A program made the position numbers and the translations under genes. Shown piece after piece: positions 1-9,827 of a stretch of 64,000 nucleotides of DNA (its first letter is position 1; every line of letters starts with the position of its first letter). Origin of the DNA: Cellulosimicrobium cellulans. Its GTDB lineage: Bacteria > Actinomycetota > Actinomycetes > Actinomycetales > Cellulomonadaceae. The DNA is taken from contig NZ_VEGH01000002.1 of the NCBI RefSeq assembly GCF_007679345.1, positions 372,001 through 436,000 of the forward strand, read 5' to 3'. Under the pieces are notes generated by a model. It had not been told where the DNA came from and searched no databases. It saw only the letters and a list, made by a program, of their open reading frames with translations.

Positions 1-1997
1 TCGACGTCCTCGCCCATGAGCACCGAGAAGATCTCGTCCGCCGCGGCCGCCTCGTCGAGCGTGACCTGCAGCAGCGTGCGGTGCTCCGGCGCCATGGTGG
101 TCTCCCACAGCTCCGAGTAGTCCATCTCGCCCAGACCCTTGTACCGCTGGATGCCGTTGTCCTTCGGGATCCGCTTGCCGTTCGCCTGGCCGTCGGCGAG
201 CACGGCGTCCCGCTCGCGGTCCGAGTACACGTAGTCGTGCGGCGCGTTCGACCACTTGATGCGGAACAGCGGGGGCTGCGCCATGTAGACGTGGCCCTTG
301 AGGATCAGCTCCGGCATGTACCGGTAGAGCAGCGTGAGCAGCAGCGTCCGGATGTGCTGGCCGTCCACGTCGGCGTCGGCCATGAGCACGATCTTGTGGT
401 ACCGCAGCTTGGACAGGTCGAAGTCCTCGCCGATGCCGGTGCCGAACGCGGTGATCAGCGCCTGGACCTCGGCGTTGCCGAGCGCGCGGTCGAGGCGCGC
501 CCGCTCGACGTTGAGGATCTTGCCGCGCAGCGGGAGGATCGCCTGGGTCTGCGGGTTCCGGCCGCGGACGGCGGAGCCGCCGGCGGAGTCGCCCTCGACG
601 ATGAAGATCTCGCACTCGGCGGGGTTGTTGGACTGGCAGTCCTTGAGCTTGCCGGGCATCGAGTTGGACTCGAGCAGGCCCTTGCGGCGGGTGGCCTCGC
701 GGGCCTTGCGGGCCGCGAGCCGCGCCTGGGACGCCTGGATGGCCTTGCGGATGACGTCCCTGGCCTCGTTCGGGTGCGAGTCGAGCCAGTCGCCGAACTG
801 CTCGTTGACCACGCGCTGCACGAAGGTCTTGGCCTCGGTGTTGCCCAGCTTGGTCTTGGTCTGGCCCTCGAACTGCGGCTCGCCGAGCTTGATCGACACG
901 ACGGCGGTGAGGCCCTCGCGGATGTCGTCGCCCGTGAGGTTGTCGTCCTTCTCCTTGAGGATGCCCTTGTCGCGCGCGTACCGGTTGACCAGCGAGGTCA
1001 TCGCCGCGCGGAAGCCCTCCTCGTGCGTGCCGCCCTCGGTGGTGGAGATGGTGTTCGCGTAGGTGTGCACCGACTCGGAGTAGGCGCTGGTCCACTGCAT
1101 CGCGACCTCGACCGAGATCTTGCGCTCGGTGTCCTCGGCCTCGAAGTCGATGACGTCGGGGTGCACGAGGTCGACCTTCTTGGCCGAGTTCAGGTGCTTC
1201 ACGTAGTCGACGAGGCCGCCGTCGTACTTGTAGGTGACGGTGCGGGCCGCGTGCGCGTCCGTGGCGGGGGTGTCGTCGCCGGCGACCTCGTCCTCGGTGT
1301 CGCCGTGCTGCGGGCGCTCGTCGGTCAGCGAGATCTGCAGGCCCTTGTTGAGGAACGCCATCTGCTGGAACCGGGAGCGCAGCGTCTCGAAGTCGAACTC
1401 GACGGTCTCGAAGATGCTGGGGTCGGCCCAGAACGTCTGCGAGGTGCCGGTCTCCTCGGTGGCCTCGCCCTTGCGGAGCTCGCCGTTCGGCTTGCCGCCG
1501 TCCGCGAAGTCCTGCTCCCAGGTGAACCCGTCGCGCTTGACGACGGTCTGCACCTTCGTGGAGAGCGCGTTCACCACGGAGATGCCGACGCCGTGCAGGC
1601 CGCCGGACACGGCGTAGCCGCCGCCGCCGAACTTGCCGCCCGCGTGCAGGATCGTCATGACGACCTCGACGGTGGGCCGGCCCTCGGTGGGGTGGATCGC
1701 GACCGGGATGCCGCGGCCGTTGTCGACGACGCGGACGCCGCCGTCGGCCAGCAGCGTGACCTCGATGTGGTCGCAGTAGCCGGCGAGGGCCTCGTCCACG
1801 GAGTTGTCGACGACCTCGTACACGAGGTGGTGCAGGCCGCGCTCTCCGGTGGAGCCGATGTACATGCCGGGACGCTTGCGGACGGCCTCGAGGCCCTCGA
1901 GGACGGTGATCGCGGACGCGTCGTAGGCGGGAGTCCCGTTCACCGTCCCCCCGGGTGCGGCGGAGGAAGGTCCGGTGGAGGGGCTCTGGTCAGCCAC
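1..1997 (-). CDS. gyrB: DNA gyrase subunit B (3' end beyond window)
   Basis: ATPase subunit of DNA gyrase, which introduces negative supercoils together with GyrA. About 665 codons are visible; the last residues lie outside the window. The GHKL ATPase domain is at the N-terminus, with the Mg/ATP residues E61 and N65 in [11 protein letters not shown]. The TOPRIM domain carries EGDSAGG (about residues 468-474), followed by the MADADVDG acidic cluster. The chosen start is GTG (VADQSPST...), about 28 residues before the conserved [27 protein letters not shown] lies 11 bases upstream, somewhat far, so the exact start is less certain than the gene. It is the last visible gene of the leftward dnaN-gnd-recF-dciA-gyrB series. 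A TACACT (2134-2129, minus strand) in the 223-bp leader is a possible -10 of its own promoter. Confidence 0.97.
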   Translation of the reverse strand, partial: MADQSPSTGPSSAAPGGTVNGTPAYDASAITVLEGLEAVRKRPGMYIGSTGERGLHHLVYEVVDNSVDEALAGYCDHIEVTLLADGGVRVVDNGRGIPVAIHPTEGRPTVEVVMTILHAGGKFGGGGYAVSGGLHGVGISVVNALSTKVQTVVKRDGFTWEQDFADGGKPNGELRKGEATEETGTSQTFWADPSIFETVEFDFETLRSRFQQMAFLNKGLQISLTDERPQHGDTEDEVAGDDTPATDAHAARTVTYKYDGGLVDYVKHLNSAKKVDLVHPDVIDFEAEDTERKISVEVAMQWTSAYSESVHTYANTISTTEGGTHEEGFRAAMTSLVNRYARDKGILKEKDDNLTGDDIREGLTAVVSIKLGEPQFEGQTKTKLGNTEAKTFVQRVVNEQFGDWLDSHPNEARDVIRKAIQASQARLAARKAREATRRKGLLESNSMPGKLKDCQSNNPAECEIFIVEGDSAGGSAVRGRNPQTQAILPLRGKILNVERARLDRALGNAEVQALITAFGTGIGEDFDLSKLRYHKIVLMADADVDGQHIRTLLLTLLYRYMPELILKGHVYMAQPPLFRIKWSNAPHDYVYSDRERDAVLADGQANGKRIPKDNGIQRYKGLGEMDYSELWETTMAPEHRTLLQVTLDEAAAADEIFSVLMGEDV

Positions 1998-2220
1998 GGG
2001 CGGTGGTGCTCCTCAGTTCTCACACGCGGCGGAGGCGGCCGTCCTCCGCGCGGGAGGGCGGATCACTCCACGACGACGGAGATCGTGCGTCCTGGACCGG
2101 CGCAGACGCGCCAGAGATGTCGATTCCCAGTGTACCCGGCCCCGCGCCGGAAACCCCTGCGAACCGCCCTGCCTGTGGACGCGCTCCACCGCGTCGTCGT
2201 GCGGGACGGGCGCCGCCTCG

Positions 2221-2829
2221 TCAGCCCCAGGTGTCCCGGGGCCCGCGGCCCTTGACGGAGCGGCGCCCCTTGCCGAACCCCGGGCCCTGCGGACCGAGCA
2301 CGCGCACGTCCTTCACCACGCCCTCGCCCACGTCCTCGGCCATCCGCCGCACGAGCTGCGGCGCCAGCATCTTGAGCTGCTGCGCCCACGCCGAGGAGTC
2401 GGTCCGGACCACCAGCACCCCCTCCGCGAACGTCTCCGGCGTGCAGTGGTCGGCGATCTGGTCCCCGACGACCTCGCGCCACCTGCCCACGACCCCGCCG
2501 ACCGACACCTCCTGCACCCAGCCGCGGTCCCGGAACAGCGACGCCATCGTCGCGGACACGGTGAGCGGGTCCCGCGGGTGCACGCCGGCGCCCCCGAGCT
2601 CGGCGGGGGAGAGCGGTGACCGGCCGCGGGGCGCCTGACCCGGGCGGTAGCCCTTCGCCCGCGCGACGGAGCGGAACCGGGCGAGAGACAGCCGGGCCAT
2701 CTGCGCGGCCGGCGTGACGTCGAGCTGCTCGGACACCGGGACCGCGGGGTCGAACGACGGGGCGTCGTCGGCCGAGGCACCGGCAGCCGGGTCCGCGCCG
2801 GCGGGGGACGTCACGTCGTCAGGCGACAC
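2221..2829 (-). CDS. dciA: DciA-family (DUF721) replication protein
   Basis: A 202-residue protein of the DUF721/DciA family. In bacteria lacking DnaC or DnaI, family members help load the replicative helicase DnaB at oriC; in mycobacteria the gene lies between recF and gyrB as here. The KH-like DciA core runs from about residue 80 to 175 ([23 protein letters not shown], then [18 protein letters not shown]). The N-terminal 75 residues are Ala/Pro/Asp-rich and the C-terminus is basic. I chose GTG 2829, which overlaps the end of recF by 11 bases, because GGAGG lies 6 bases upstream; GTG 2814 is the alternative. The overlap implies translational coupling with recF. Confidence 0.88.
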   Translation of the reverse strand: MSPDDVTSPAGADPAAGASADDAPSFDPAVPVSEQLDVTPAAQMARLSLARFRSVARAKGYRPGQAPRGRSPLSPAELGGAGVHPRDPLTVSATMASLFRDRGWVQEVSVGGVVGRWREVVGDQIADHCTPETFAEGVLVVRTDSSAWAQQLKMLAPQLVRRMAEDVGEGVVKDVRVLGPQGPGFGKGRRSVKGRGPRDTWG

Positions 2830-4081
2830 GGGCGACCTCCGACGCCAGCACGTCGTAGCGCGAGCCGGCCAGCCGCTCGGGCACGTCGCCCGGGACCGCC
2901 GCCGTGACGAACACCTGCCGCGCGCCGGCCACCATCTCGGCCAGCCGCTCGCGCCGCTTCGCGTCCAGCTCGGCGAACACGTCGTCCAGCATGAGCACCG
3001 GCTCACCGTCGGGCCCGGAGTCCGCGACCCACAGCTGCGCGGCGTCCTCGGTGGTGCCCGCCTGCGGGCCGTTCGTGAGCAGCTCGTAGGAGGCGAGCCG
3101 CAGCGCGAGCGCGACGGACCAGGACTCGCCGTGGCTCGCGTACCCCTTCGCGGGCAGGTCGCCGAGCGTGAGCACCAGGTCGTCGCGGTGCGGGCCGACC
3201 AGGCACACGCCGCGCTCGAGCTCCTTGGGCCGGACCCGCGCGAGCGCCTCGAGCATCTGCGCCTCGACGGCGCGGGCGGGGGTGGCGGAGTCGGCACCGG
3301 GCTGGGCCGGTCCGGCGGCGGGCGGCAGCGTGTCACGCTCGGCGTCCGCGCCCGCCAGCGCCGCGGCGAGCGAGGACCGGTAGCCGACCTGCGCCGCGCC
3401 CTGGCCGTCGCTCACCCGCTCGTACGCGTCGCCGACGTAGGGGTCGAGCGCGGCGACCACAGCCTGCCGGGCGACGATCACGTGCGCCCCGAGCTCCGCC
3501 AGCTTCGCGTCCCAGACGTCGAGCGTGCTCAGGTCGAGGTTCGACCGGGAGCCCCGGAACCCCGCCGCGGACTTGAGCAGGGCGGTGCGCTGCTTCACGA
3601 CCCGGTCGTACTCGGAGAACACGCCCGCGAGCCGGGGCGTCACCTGCACCGCCAGCTCGTCGACGAACCGCCGGCGGCCGTCCGGGTCGCCCTTGACGAG
3701 CGCCAGGTCCTCGGGCGCGAACAGCACCGAGCGCAGCGCGCCCACCACGTCGCGGGCCCGGGACGGGGCGCCGTTGAGCTTCACGCGGTTCGACCGGCCC
3801 GAGCCGAGCTGCGCCTCGATGACCAGCGCGCGCTCGGAGCCGTCGTCCTGCGCGCGCACGATGCGCGAGCGCACCACGGCCGCCGACGCCCCGGCTCGCA
3901 CGAGCGGGGCGTCGGTCGGCACGCGGTGGCTGCTGAACGTCGAGACGTAGCCGATCGCCTCGACGAGGTTGGTCTTGCCCTGCCCGTTCGGCCCGACGAG
4001 CGCGGTGATCCCGGGCTCGAAGGTGAGGTCGACCTGGTGGTACGACCGGAAGTCCGTCAGGGACAGGTGCGAGACGTACAT
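2819..4081 (-). CDS. recF: DNA replication/repair protein RecF
   Basis: SMC-like ATPase that binds gapped DNA at stalled forks and promotes RecA loading with RecO and RecR. The 420-residue length is slightly above the usual 360-400. Walker A GPNGQGKT is at residues 30-37 and Walker B/signature [11 protein letters not shown] at 363-373; the N-terminal [18 protein letters not shown] is the typical family opening. Residues about 235-255 (an Ala/Pro-rich stretch) look like a lineage-specific insert. The start lies 10 bases after the gnd stop codon, and the 3' end overlaps dciA, so gnd-recF-dciA are probably one transcript. Confidence 0.97.
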   Translation of the reverse strand: MYVSHLSLTDFRSYHQVDLTFEPGITALVGPNGQGKTNLVEAIGYVSTFSSHRVPTDAPLVRAGASAAVVRSRIVRAQDDGSERALVIEAQLGSGRSNRVKLNGAPSRARDVVGALRSVLFAPEDLALVKGDPDGRRRFVDELAVQVTPRLAGVFSEYDRVVKQRTALLKSAAGFRGSRSNLDLSTLDVWDAKLAELGAHVIVARQAVVAALDPYVGDAYERVSDGQGAAQVGYRSSLAAALAGADAERDTLPPAAGPAQPGADSATPARAVEAQMLEALARVRPKELERGVCLVGPHRDDLVLTLGDLPAKGYASHGESWSVALALRLASYELLTNGPQAGTTEDAAQLWVADSGPDGEPVLMLDDVFAELDAKRRERLAEMVAGARQVFVTAAVPGDVPERLAGSRYDVLASEVARVA

Positions 4082-4091
4082 CGGCGGGGCG

Positions 4092-5024
4092 TCAGCCCTC
4101 CGAGCGCACGCCGGACGGGGCGTCGCCGGAGATGGGGGCGCCCGCGGCCTTCACCGCGTGGCCGCCGAACTGCTGGCGCAGCGCCGCGACCGCCTTCATC
4201 GCGGGGGACTGCTCCTGGCGGGACTGGAACCGGGCGAACAGCGCGGCCGTGATCACCGGCAGCGGCACGGCGGCCTCGATCGCCTCGTCGACGGTCCACC
4301 GGCCCTCGCCCGAGTCGGCGACCCAGTCGTCGATCGCCTCGAACTGCTGGTCCTCCTCGAGCGCCTTGACCAGGAGCTCCAGCAGCCAGGAGCGCACGAC
4401 CGTGCCGCGCTGCCAGGCCTTCATCGTGCCGGCGACGTCGGTGACGATGTCCTTGGCCGCCAGCAGCTCGTAGCCCTCGGCGTACGCCTGCATGAGGCCG
4501 TACTCGATGCCGTTGTGCACCATCTTGGCGTAGTGGCCCGCGCCGACCGCGCCGGCGTGCACGAAGCCCTCCTCGCGGGGGCCCTCGGGGCGCAGCGCGT
4601 CGAAGACCGGCATCACGCGCTCGACCTGCGCCTGATCGCCGCCGACCATGAGGCCGTAGCCGTTCGCCAGGCCCCACACTCCGCCGGAGACGCCGACGTC
4701 GACGAAGTGGATGCCCTTCGCGCCCAGCTGCTCGGCGTGGCCCTTGTCGTCGCCGAAGTACGAGTTGCCGCCGTCGATGACCAGGTCGCCCTCGGCCAGC
4801 AGGCCGCCGAGCTCCTCGATCACGGAGTGCGTGACGGCGCCGGCCGGGACCATGACCCACACGACGCGCTCGCCGGCGGGGAGCGCCTCGACGAGCTCGG
4901 CCAGCGACGCGACGTCGGAGACCTCGGGGTTCCGGTCGTAGCCGGTGACCTCGATCCCCGCGTTCCGCATCCGGTCGCGCATGTTCGCGCCCATCCTGCC
5001 CAGACCCACCAGGCCGATCCGCAT
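4092..5024 (-). CDS. gnd: 6-phosphogluconate dehydrogenase, decarboxylating, short form
   Basis: Oxidative decarboxylation of 6-phosphogluconate to ribulose 5-phosphate in the pentose phosphate pathway. At 310 residues it is the short type rather than the roughly 470-residue E. coli type. The Rossmann motif [12 protein letters not shown] is at residues 4-15, DGGNS at 84-88, GVSGG at 111-115, and the catalytic signature [12 protein letters not shown] at 161-172 with K167 and N171. After beta-2 the chain reads YDRN; the short family often prefers NAD to NADP, but cofactor choice cannot be settled from this alone. Its place between dnaN and recF is conserved in several actinobacteria. A well-placed GGAGAGG (AGGAGAGGTGG) precedes the ATG. 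Confidence 0.95.
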   Translation of the reverse strand: MRIGLVGLGRMGANMRDRMRNAGIEVTGYDRNPEVSDVASLAELVEALPAGERVVWVMVPAGAVTHSVIEELGGLLAEGDLVIDGGNSYFGDDKGHAEQLGAKGIHFVDVGVSGGVWGLANGYGLMVGGDQAQVERVMPVFDALRPEGPREEGFVHAGAVGAGHYAKMVHNGIEYGLMQAYAEGYELLAAKDIVTDVAGTMKAWQRGTVVRSWLLELLVKALEEDQQFEAIDDWVADSGEGRWTVDEAIEAAVPLPVITAALFARFQSRQEQSPAMKAVAALRQQFGGHAVKAAGAPISGDAPSGVRSEG

Positions 5025-5147
5025 CGCTCCACCTCTCCTCGCCCGACCGCCGCCGGGACGGCTTCGCGTCCCGCGGCGTCCTTGTCGCCCGCCATTCTCC
5101 TGCGGCGACGAGGGTGCTGACGACCGGTGGGCTCGTCTCGCAGGTCA

Positions 5148-5177
5148 CACCCGGTGCGCGCCCGGCCCGGCCGGGTG
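5148..5177 (-). terminator. Possible hairpin terminator after dnaN
   Basis: A 7-bp inverted repeat (5148-5154 with 5171-5177, CACCCGG/CCGGGTG) begins 11 bases past the dnaN stop codon in the 163-bp dnaN-gnd gap. The loop is long (16 nt) and GC-rich and there is no T run, so the call is weak. Confidence 0.3.
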
Positions 5178-5187
5178 CGCCCTCGCG

Positions 5188-6318
5188 TCAGGACGCGAAG
5201 CGGATGGGGACCAGCAGGTAGCGGTACTCCTTGAGGTCCTCGCCCTCGAGCGACTCCTGGCCGGTGAACTCCACCGGCTTGTTCGGGTGCGTGAACGACA
5301 GCCGCACGAACGACGTGGTCAGGGCGCCCAGCCCGTCGAGCAGGAACTGCGGGTTGAACGCCACCGCGATGTCCTCGCCGACGAGCGTGGCCTCGAGCGC
5401 CTCGGACGCCTGCGCGTCGTCGCCCTGGCCCGCGTCGAGCACGACCTGGCCGTCGGTGAACGTCAGGCGGATCGGGGTGTTCCGCTCCGCGACGAGCGCG
5501 ACGCGCTTGGCGGCGTCCGCCAGCAGCTGGGTGTTCACGACGGCGTGGATCGGCGACTCGTCCGGGAACAGCCGGCGCACGGCCGGGTAGTCGCCGTCGA
5601 CCAGCAGCGACGTGGTGTGCCGGCCGCCGGCCTCGAAGCCGATGAGGTCGACGCCCTGGCCGGTGGCCAGGCCGACGTTCACCGAGCCGGAGGCGCCGAG
5701 CGACTTGGCGGCGTCCGACAGCGTGCGGGCGCGGACCAGCGCGACCTCGGAGATGCCGGGGTCGGACGGGTGCCAGCGGAGCTCGCGCAGCGCCAGGCGG
5801 TACCGGTCGGTGGCGAGCAGGGTGACCTTCTCGCCCTCGATCTCGACGCGGACGCCGGTCAGCAGGGGGAGGGTGTCGTCGCGGCTGGCGGCGACCGTCA
5901 CCTGCGCGACGGCGCGGGTCAGCTCGTCGCCGTCGACCGTGCCCGTCAGCGCGGGCATCGCGGGCAGCTGCGGGTAGTCCTCGACCGGCATGGTGAGCAG
6001 GGTGAACCGGCTGGCCCCGCAGGTGACCGAGACCTTGGTGCCGTCGAGCTGGACGTCGACCGGCTTGTTGGGCAGGGCGCGCGAGATCTCGGCGAGCAGG
6101 CGACCCGAGACCAGGACGGTGCCGGGCTCGCTCACGTCGGCGGGGATCTCCGAGCGCGCCGACACCTCGTAGTCGAAGGAGGCGAGACGGAGCGTGCCGT
6201 CGGCCTCCGCCTCGATGCGGACCCCGGCCAGCACCGGGACCGGCGGGCGGGTGGGCAGGCTGCGAGCGATCCACGTGACGGCTTCTGCGAGGACGTCACG
6301 TTCGACGCGGAACTTCAT
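5188..6318 (-). CDS. dnaN: DNA polymerase III sliding clamp (beta subunit)
   Basis: Ring-shaped processivity factor that tethers DNA polymerase III to DNA. It has 376 residues, the usual length, with three repeated clamp domains. The opening MKFRVERDVLAEAVTWIARSLPTRP and the ending YLLVPIRFAS are typical; the C-terminal Pro-Ile-Arg strand is the usual clamp ending (family pattern P-M/I-R). The ATG start leaves 709 bases to the dnaA stop codon, which hold the origin-type sequence. It is transcribed in the same direction as dnaA, away from the origin on the left replichore. Confidence 0.98.
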   Translation of the reverse strand: MKFRVERDVLAEAVTWIARSLPTRPPVPVLAGVRIEAEADGTLRLASFDYEVSARSEIPADVSEPGTVLVSGRLLAEISRALPNKPVDVQLDGTKVSVTCGASRFTLLTMPVEDYPQLPAMPALTGTVDGDELTRAVAQVTVAASRDDTLPLLTGVRVEIEGEKVTLLATDRYRLALRELRWHPSDPGISEVALVRARTLSDAAKSLGASGSVNVGLATGQGVDLIGFEAGGRHTTSLLVDGDYPAVRRLFPDESPIHAVVNTQLLADAAKRVALVAERNTPIRLTFTDGQVVLDAGQGDDAQASEALEATLVGEDIAVAFNPQFLLDGLGALTTSFVRLSFTHPNKPVEFTGQESLEGEDLKEYRYLLVPIRFAS

Positions 6319-7027
6319 GCCCCACCCTCTCGGTCTGGGGGATCGCGAGGATCCCGTGCGCGGTGCTGAACGACCCCGGCCGGTGGAGGGCAGGGGTCGC
6401 CCCGAACACTACGCGAGTGACCAGGGCTCCGGTACCGAGACCGGGAGGGCTGTGGACGGGTGCGAAGGGGCCGGAACGTTCGCCAGGACGGCACCAGAGC
6501 GGGTCCCGGCGGTCGACCGCGACCGCGTGCGCGGGAGGCACCCCGCGCACGACGGCGCTGGGCGAACGATTCGGGCCTTCGCCCGTCATGCACAGGCCTG
6601 GTGGTCGCGGGCCTCGTCCGCAGACGGTCGGGCAGCCCGGCCGGTCGGGCGCAGGTCGGGCCGGCAGGGCACTGACGGGCTGTGGATCTCTTTCCTAGGG
6701 ATCGGTCGTCGTCATCGTCGCTTCTGTGCACTCTGGGGATGACCGGTCTTCGTGCTGGTCAGCGCAGTAACGAGCGTGTGCACGGTGGCTGTGGACCGGT
6801 TGGGGACGACGCGCCCGGACGTGGACAGTGCTCCAGGCGTCCTTCTCCGTCCACCGTGACCGCAGGAGCCATCCACACGAACCCGGGGGGTCATCCACCG
6901 GTTTCCACAGGCGTGTCCACAGGTGTGCACATTCGTCCCAGGCCTGCTTTCTTCGCCCTGCGGGCACCGGAACGCGACGACCCGCCGCCGGCCGGAGCCG
7001 GGGCGGGTCGTCGGGGGCTGGCGGTGG
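6319..7027. other. oriC: Putative oriC (dnaN-dnaA intergenic region)
   Basis: Gene-free 709 bp between dnaA and dnaN, the usual oriC place in actinobacteria. It holds six copies of the DnaA-box core TCCACA or its complement: 6451-6459, 6681-6689 and 6790-6798 on the minus strand, and 6869-6877 (CCATCCACA), 6901-6909 (GTTTCCACA) and 6913-6921 (GTGTCCACA) on the plus strand. None is a perfect TTGTCCACA. Further weak forms are at 6820-6828 (CTGTCCACG on the minus strand) and 6891-6899. The least GC-rich part is about 6681-6770, a possible unwinding site, though it is not strikingly AT-rich. Origin function is inferred from position and boxes only. Confidence 0.8.
6975..7013 (-). terminator. Terminator of dnaA
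   Basis: A 12-bp perfect stem (6975-6986 with 7002-7013, CGACGACCCGCC/GGCGGGTCGTCG) has an inner 5-bp stem closing a CGGA tetraloop. It begins 14 bases after the dnaA stop codon. No T run follows, which is common in high-GC actinobacteria. Confidence 0.75.
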
Positions 7028-8509
7028 TCAGCCGCGGCTCTCCTGCTTGATCCGGTTGGTCAGCTCGGTGACCTGGTTGAAGATCGACCGGCGCTCGGCC
7101 ATCAGCTCGCGGATCTTGCGGTTCGCGTGCATGACGGTGGTGTGGTCGCGCCCGCCGAACGCCTGACCGATCTTCGGCAGCGACAGGTCGGTCAGCTCGC
7201 GGCACAGGTACATGGCGATCTGCCGGGCCGTGACCAGCACGCGCGACCGCGAGGAGCCGCACAGGTCCTCGATCGTCAGGCCGAAGTACGCGGCGGTCTG
7301 CCCGATGACGGCGGTCGCGGTGATGTCCGCCTGGTCGTCGTCGGTGATGAGGTCCTTCAGGACGATCTCCGCCAGCGACAGGTCGACCTGCTGGCGGTTG
7401 AGGTTCGCGAACGCGGTGACCCGGATCAGCGCGCCCTCGAGCTCGCGGATGTTGGTCGAGATCTTCGACGCGATGTACTCATGCACGTCGTCCGGCGCCT
7501 GCAGCTTGTCGTTGGCCGACTTCTTCCGGAGGATCGCGATGCGGGTCTCGAGGTCCGGCGGCTGCACGTCCGTGATCAGGCCCCACTCGAACCGGGACCG
7601 CATCCGGTCCTCGAAGCCGTTGAGCTGCTTGGGCGGCAGGTCGGACGTCAGCACGATCTGCTTGTTCGCGTTGTGCAGGGTGTTGAACGTGTGGAAGAAC
7701 TCCTCCATCGTCTGCTCCTTGCCCTGCAGGAACTGGATGTCGTCGATGAGGAGCACGTCCACCTCGCGGTAGCGGCGCTGGAACGCGCCCGCCTTGCCCT
7801 CGGAGATGGAGTTGATGAAGTCGTTGGTGAACTCCTCGGAGTTCACGTAGCGGACCCGCACCGAGGGGTACAGGTTCCGGGCGTAGTGCCCGATCGCGTG
7901 CAGCAGGTGCGTCTTGCCCAGGCCCGAGTCGCCGTAGATGAACAGCGGGTTGTAGGCCTTGGCCGGCGCCTCGGCCACCGCGACCGCCGCCGCGTGCGCG
8001 AACCGGTTGGAAGAGCCGATGACGAACGTCTCGAACAGGTACTTCGGGTTCAGCCGCGCCGGCTCGGCGCTCGGGGTGGGTCCGGCGGGCTCGCGGCGGA
8101 ACGGCTCCGCCCGGGACGGCTCGACCTGCGCGGCCTCGCCCGTGCTCGGGTGGCCGGTGGCGGCGTGCGCGACGACGGGCGTCGGGCCGGACTCGGGGCC
8201 GCGGGCGGGCGGTGCCGTCGCGAGGCCGGGCGCGCCGGTCTCGAGCGACGGGTCGACGGTGATGGCGAACCGCGCCTCGCGGCCGAGGGCGGCGGCCAGG
8301 GCGTCGGACACCTCCTGGCGGACGCGCGTCTCGAGGTAGTCCTTGGTGAGGTCGTTGCCGACCGCGAGGAGCATCGTCCCGTCGAGCAGGCCGAGCGGCT
8401 TGGCCAGGCGCACGAAGGCGAGCTGGCGCGGCGTGATGTCGGGGCTCACCTCGAGCTGCGCCATCGCGGCCGACCAGACCTGCGTGAGCTGATCGTCCTG
8501 TGCTGACAC
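7028..8509 (-). CDS. dnaA: Chromosomal replication initiator DnaA
   Basis: AAA+ initiator that binds DnaA boxes and melts oriC. It has 493 residues. Domain I is residues 1-85, a variable Pro/Ala/Glu-rich linker spans 90-150, and the AAA+ core has Walker A GDSGLGKT (193-200) and Walker B DVLLIDDIQF (251-260). The C-terminal DNA-binding signature is GRDHTTVMHA (453-462). The start is GTG with GAGG 5 bases upstream (VSAQDDQLTQVW...); the open frame continues upstream but has no family similarity. The upstream gap carries a perfect DnaA box, so autoregulation is likely. Confidence 0.98.
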   Translation of the reverse strand: MSAQDDQLTQVWSAAMAQLEVSPDITPRQLAFVRLAKPLGLLDGTMLLAVGNDLTKDYLETRVRQEVSDALAAALGREARFAITVDPSLETGAPGLATAPPARGPESGPTPVVAHAATGHPSTGEAAQVEPSRAEPFRREPAGPTPSAEPARLNPKYLFETFVIGSSNRFAHAAAVAVAEAPAKAYNPLFIYGDSGLGKTHLLHAIGHYARNLYPSVRVRYVNSEEFTNDFINSISEGKAGAFQRRYREVDVLLIDDIQFLQGKEQTMEEFFHTFNTLHNANKQIVLTSDLPPKQLNGFEDRMRSRFEWGLITDVQPPDLETRIAILRKKSANDKLQAPDDVHEYIASKISTNIRELEGALIRVTAFANLNRQQVDLSLAEIVLKDLITDDDQADITATAVIGQTAAYFGLTIEDLCGSSRSRVLVTARQIAMYLCRELTDLSLPKIGQAFGGRDHTTVMHANRKIRELMAERRSIFNQVTELTNRIKQESRG

Positions 8510-8962
8510 CTGTACCTCGCTGCCGTCGTGAGTCGCGTGGTCGAGTGTCGCACGCCCCGGTGACGTGTCCACAGACTTGTCCACACCTGTGCGTGACGGT
8601 GGATCACGCAGGATCTCGGGCCCGCCGTGGCGCGTCCGGTCGTCCGGTGCGGCGTCGTCCACAGGCTCGGCCGGCTCTGTCCACGGGGTGGGGACCGGGT
8701 TGCTGCGGGACGCGTCGGTGGACGATGCTAATCGCCGCGGGGACCGCGCGGGAGGGGACCGGGACGATCCGTCCGGCGCCCCGGGCCTCGCGGTTTGACC
8801 CGTGAGCGCGCGCGACGTAACGTTGACCAGCCTTGAGATGGCTCCTGCTGGCGTGCCCTGACGTCGGCCGCGTCGCGCGACGTGGGTACCGGAGCAGTCG
8901 AGCAACGGGCACCGAGACCTGGCCGGACGTCGGCCGATGTACCGAAGTACTTGGAGACCATC
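8510..8962. promoter_or_regulatory. dnaA-rpmH divergent intergenic region with DnaA boxes
   Basis: 453 bp between divergent dnaA and rpmH, with no credible coding sequence. It has GTGTCCACA (8565-8573), a perfect TTGTCCACA (8577-8585), TCGTCCACA (8655-8663) and CTGTCCACG (8677-8685), all in the same orientation. The first two are 12 bp apart. They lie where they could repress dnaA or act as an auxiliary part of the origin. The rpmH promoter is at its right end. Confidence 0.75.
8795..8823 (+). promoter_or_regulatory. Promoter of rpmH operon
   Basis: TTGACC (8795-8800) and TAACGT (8818-8823) are separated by exactly 17 bases, close to the housekeeping sigma consensus. They lie 140 bases upstream of rpmH, so the mRNA leader would be about 130 nt. 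Confidence 0.65.
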
Positions 8963-9100
8963 GTGAGCAAGCGGACCTTCCAGCCGAACAACCGGCGGCG
9001 CGCCAAGACCCACGGCTTCCGTCTGCGCATGCGGACGCGTGCCGGCCGCGCGATCCTCGCCGCCCGCCGGCGCAAGGGTCGCGCCGAGCTGTCGGCCTGA
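8963..9100 (+). CDS. rpmH: 50S ribosomal protein L34
   Basis: A very small, very basic protein of the large ribosomal subunit. It has 45 residues and matches the family throughout: [21 protein letters not shown], then [17 protein letters not shown]. The start is GTG (VSKRTFQP) with TTGGAG seven bases upstream; the open frame extends 27 codons further without family similarity. It heads the conserved rpmH-rnpA-yidD-yidC-jag cluster. Confidence 0.97.
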   Translation: MSKRTFQPNNRRRAKTHGFRLRMRTRAGRAILAARRRKGRAELSA

Positions 9101-9113
9101 CCCACCCGACGCG

Positions 9114-9494
9114 GTGCTGCCCGCCGCGCACCGGATGCGCCGGTCCGCCGACTTCGAGCGGGCCGTGCGCGGCGGTGCTCGCGCCGGGCGGAGCACGCTG
9201 GTGGTGCACCTCGTGACGCGAACCGACCCCGGACCTGGTCCGGCGGTCGGTTTCGTCGTGTCCAAGGGCGTCGGCAACGCCGTGACCCGGAACCGGGTGA
9301 AGCGGAGGCTGCGGGCCCTGACGGGCGAGCGCCTCGCGTCGCTGCCGTCCGACGCCGACCTCGTGGTCCGGGCGCTGGCCCCGGCGGCCGAGGCCGACTA
9401 CGCCGCGCTCGGGCGGGACCTCGACGGGGCGCTGCGCACGGCGTCCCGGCGCCGCGCCGAACGCGCGGGCGCCCCGGCGGGACCGGGCCGATGA
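9114..9494 (+). CDS. rnpA: Ribonuclease P protein component
   Basis: Protein subunit of RNase P, which helps the catalytic RNA process pre-tRNA 5' ends. It has 126 residues. The start is GTG, giving [19 protein letters not shown], the family's standard opening. The conserved RNA-binding helix is [16 protein letters not shown] (about residues 58-73). The start is 13 bases after rpmH, and the last bases overlap the yidD ATG (ATGA), indicating coupled translation. Confidence 0.95.
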   Translation: MLPAAHRMRRSADFERAVRGGARAGRSTLVVHLVTRTDPGPGPAVGFVVSKGVGNAVTRNRVKRRLRALTGERLASLPSDADLVVRALAPAAEADYAALGRDLDGALRTASRRRAERAGAPAGPGR

Positions 9495-9808
9495 CGTCCG
9501 ACCGGGCGGGCGCCGTGGCCCGCGCCCTGCGCGCCGTCGTGCGGCTTCCGCGCCGCGTGCTCGTCCTCCTGATCCGCGGGTACCAGCGCTTCCTGTCCCC
9601 GCTCACCCCGCCGACCTGCCGGTTCTACCCGTCGTGCTCCGCGTACGCCGTGATCGCCCTCGAGCGGCACGGCGTCGTGAAGGGCACGCGGCTGGCGGTC
9701 TGGCGGATCCTGCGCTGCAACCCGTGGAACCCGGGCGGCGTCGACGACGTTCCACCGGCGGGGTCGCACCGTCGACACCCGCACGACGCGGTCGCCGCCG
9801 CGCACTGA
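9491..9808 (+). CDS. yidD: Membrane protein insertion efficiency factor YidD
   Basis: Small protein of 105 residues that assists YidC-dependent membrane insertion. The core matches the family: [31 protein letters not shown] with the paired cysteines, then [18 protein letters not shown]. The N-terminal residues about 10-30 form an amphipathic helix thought to lie on the membrane. The ATG overlaps the rnpA stop codon by four bases. The His-rich tail after DVPP is variable. Confidence 0.93.
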   Translation: MTSDRAGAVARALRAVVRLPRRVLVLLIRGYQRFLSPLTPPTCRFYPSCSAYAVIALERHGVVKGTRLAVWRILRCNPWNPGGVDDVPPAGSHRRHPHDAVAAAH

Positions 9809-9827
9809 CCACCTGGAGAAGTCCACG

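Noticed and set aside
81..2255. 724-codon open frame on the plus strand
   Set aside because: It is opposite gyrB and consists of Arg/Leu/Val/Ala-rich translation without any family pattern, while the minus strand encodes an unmistakable GyrB.
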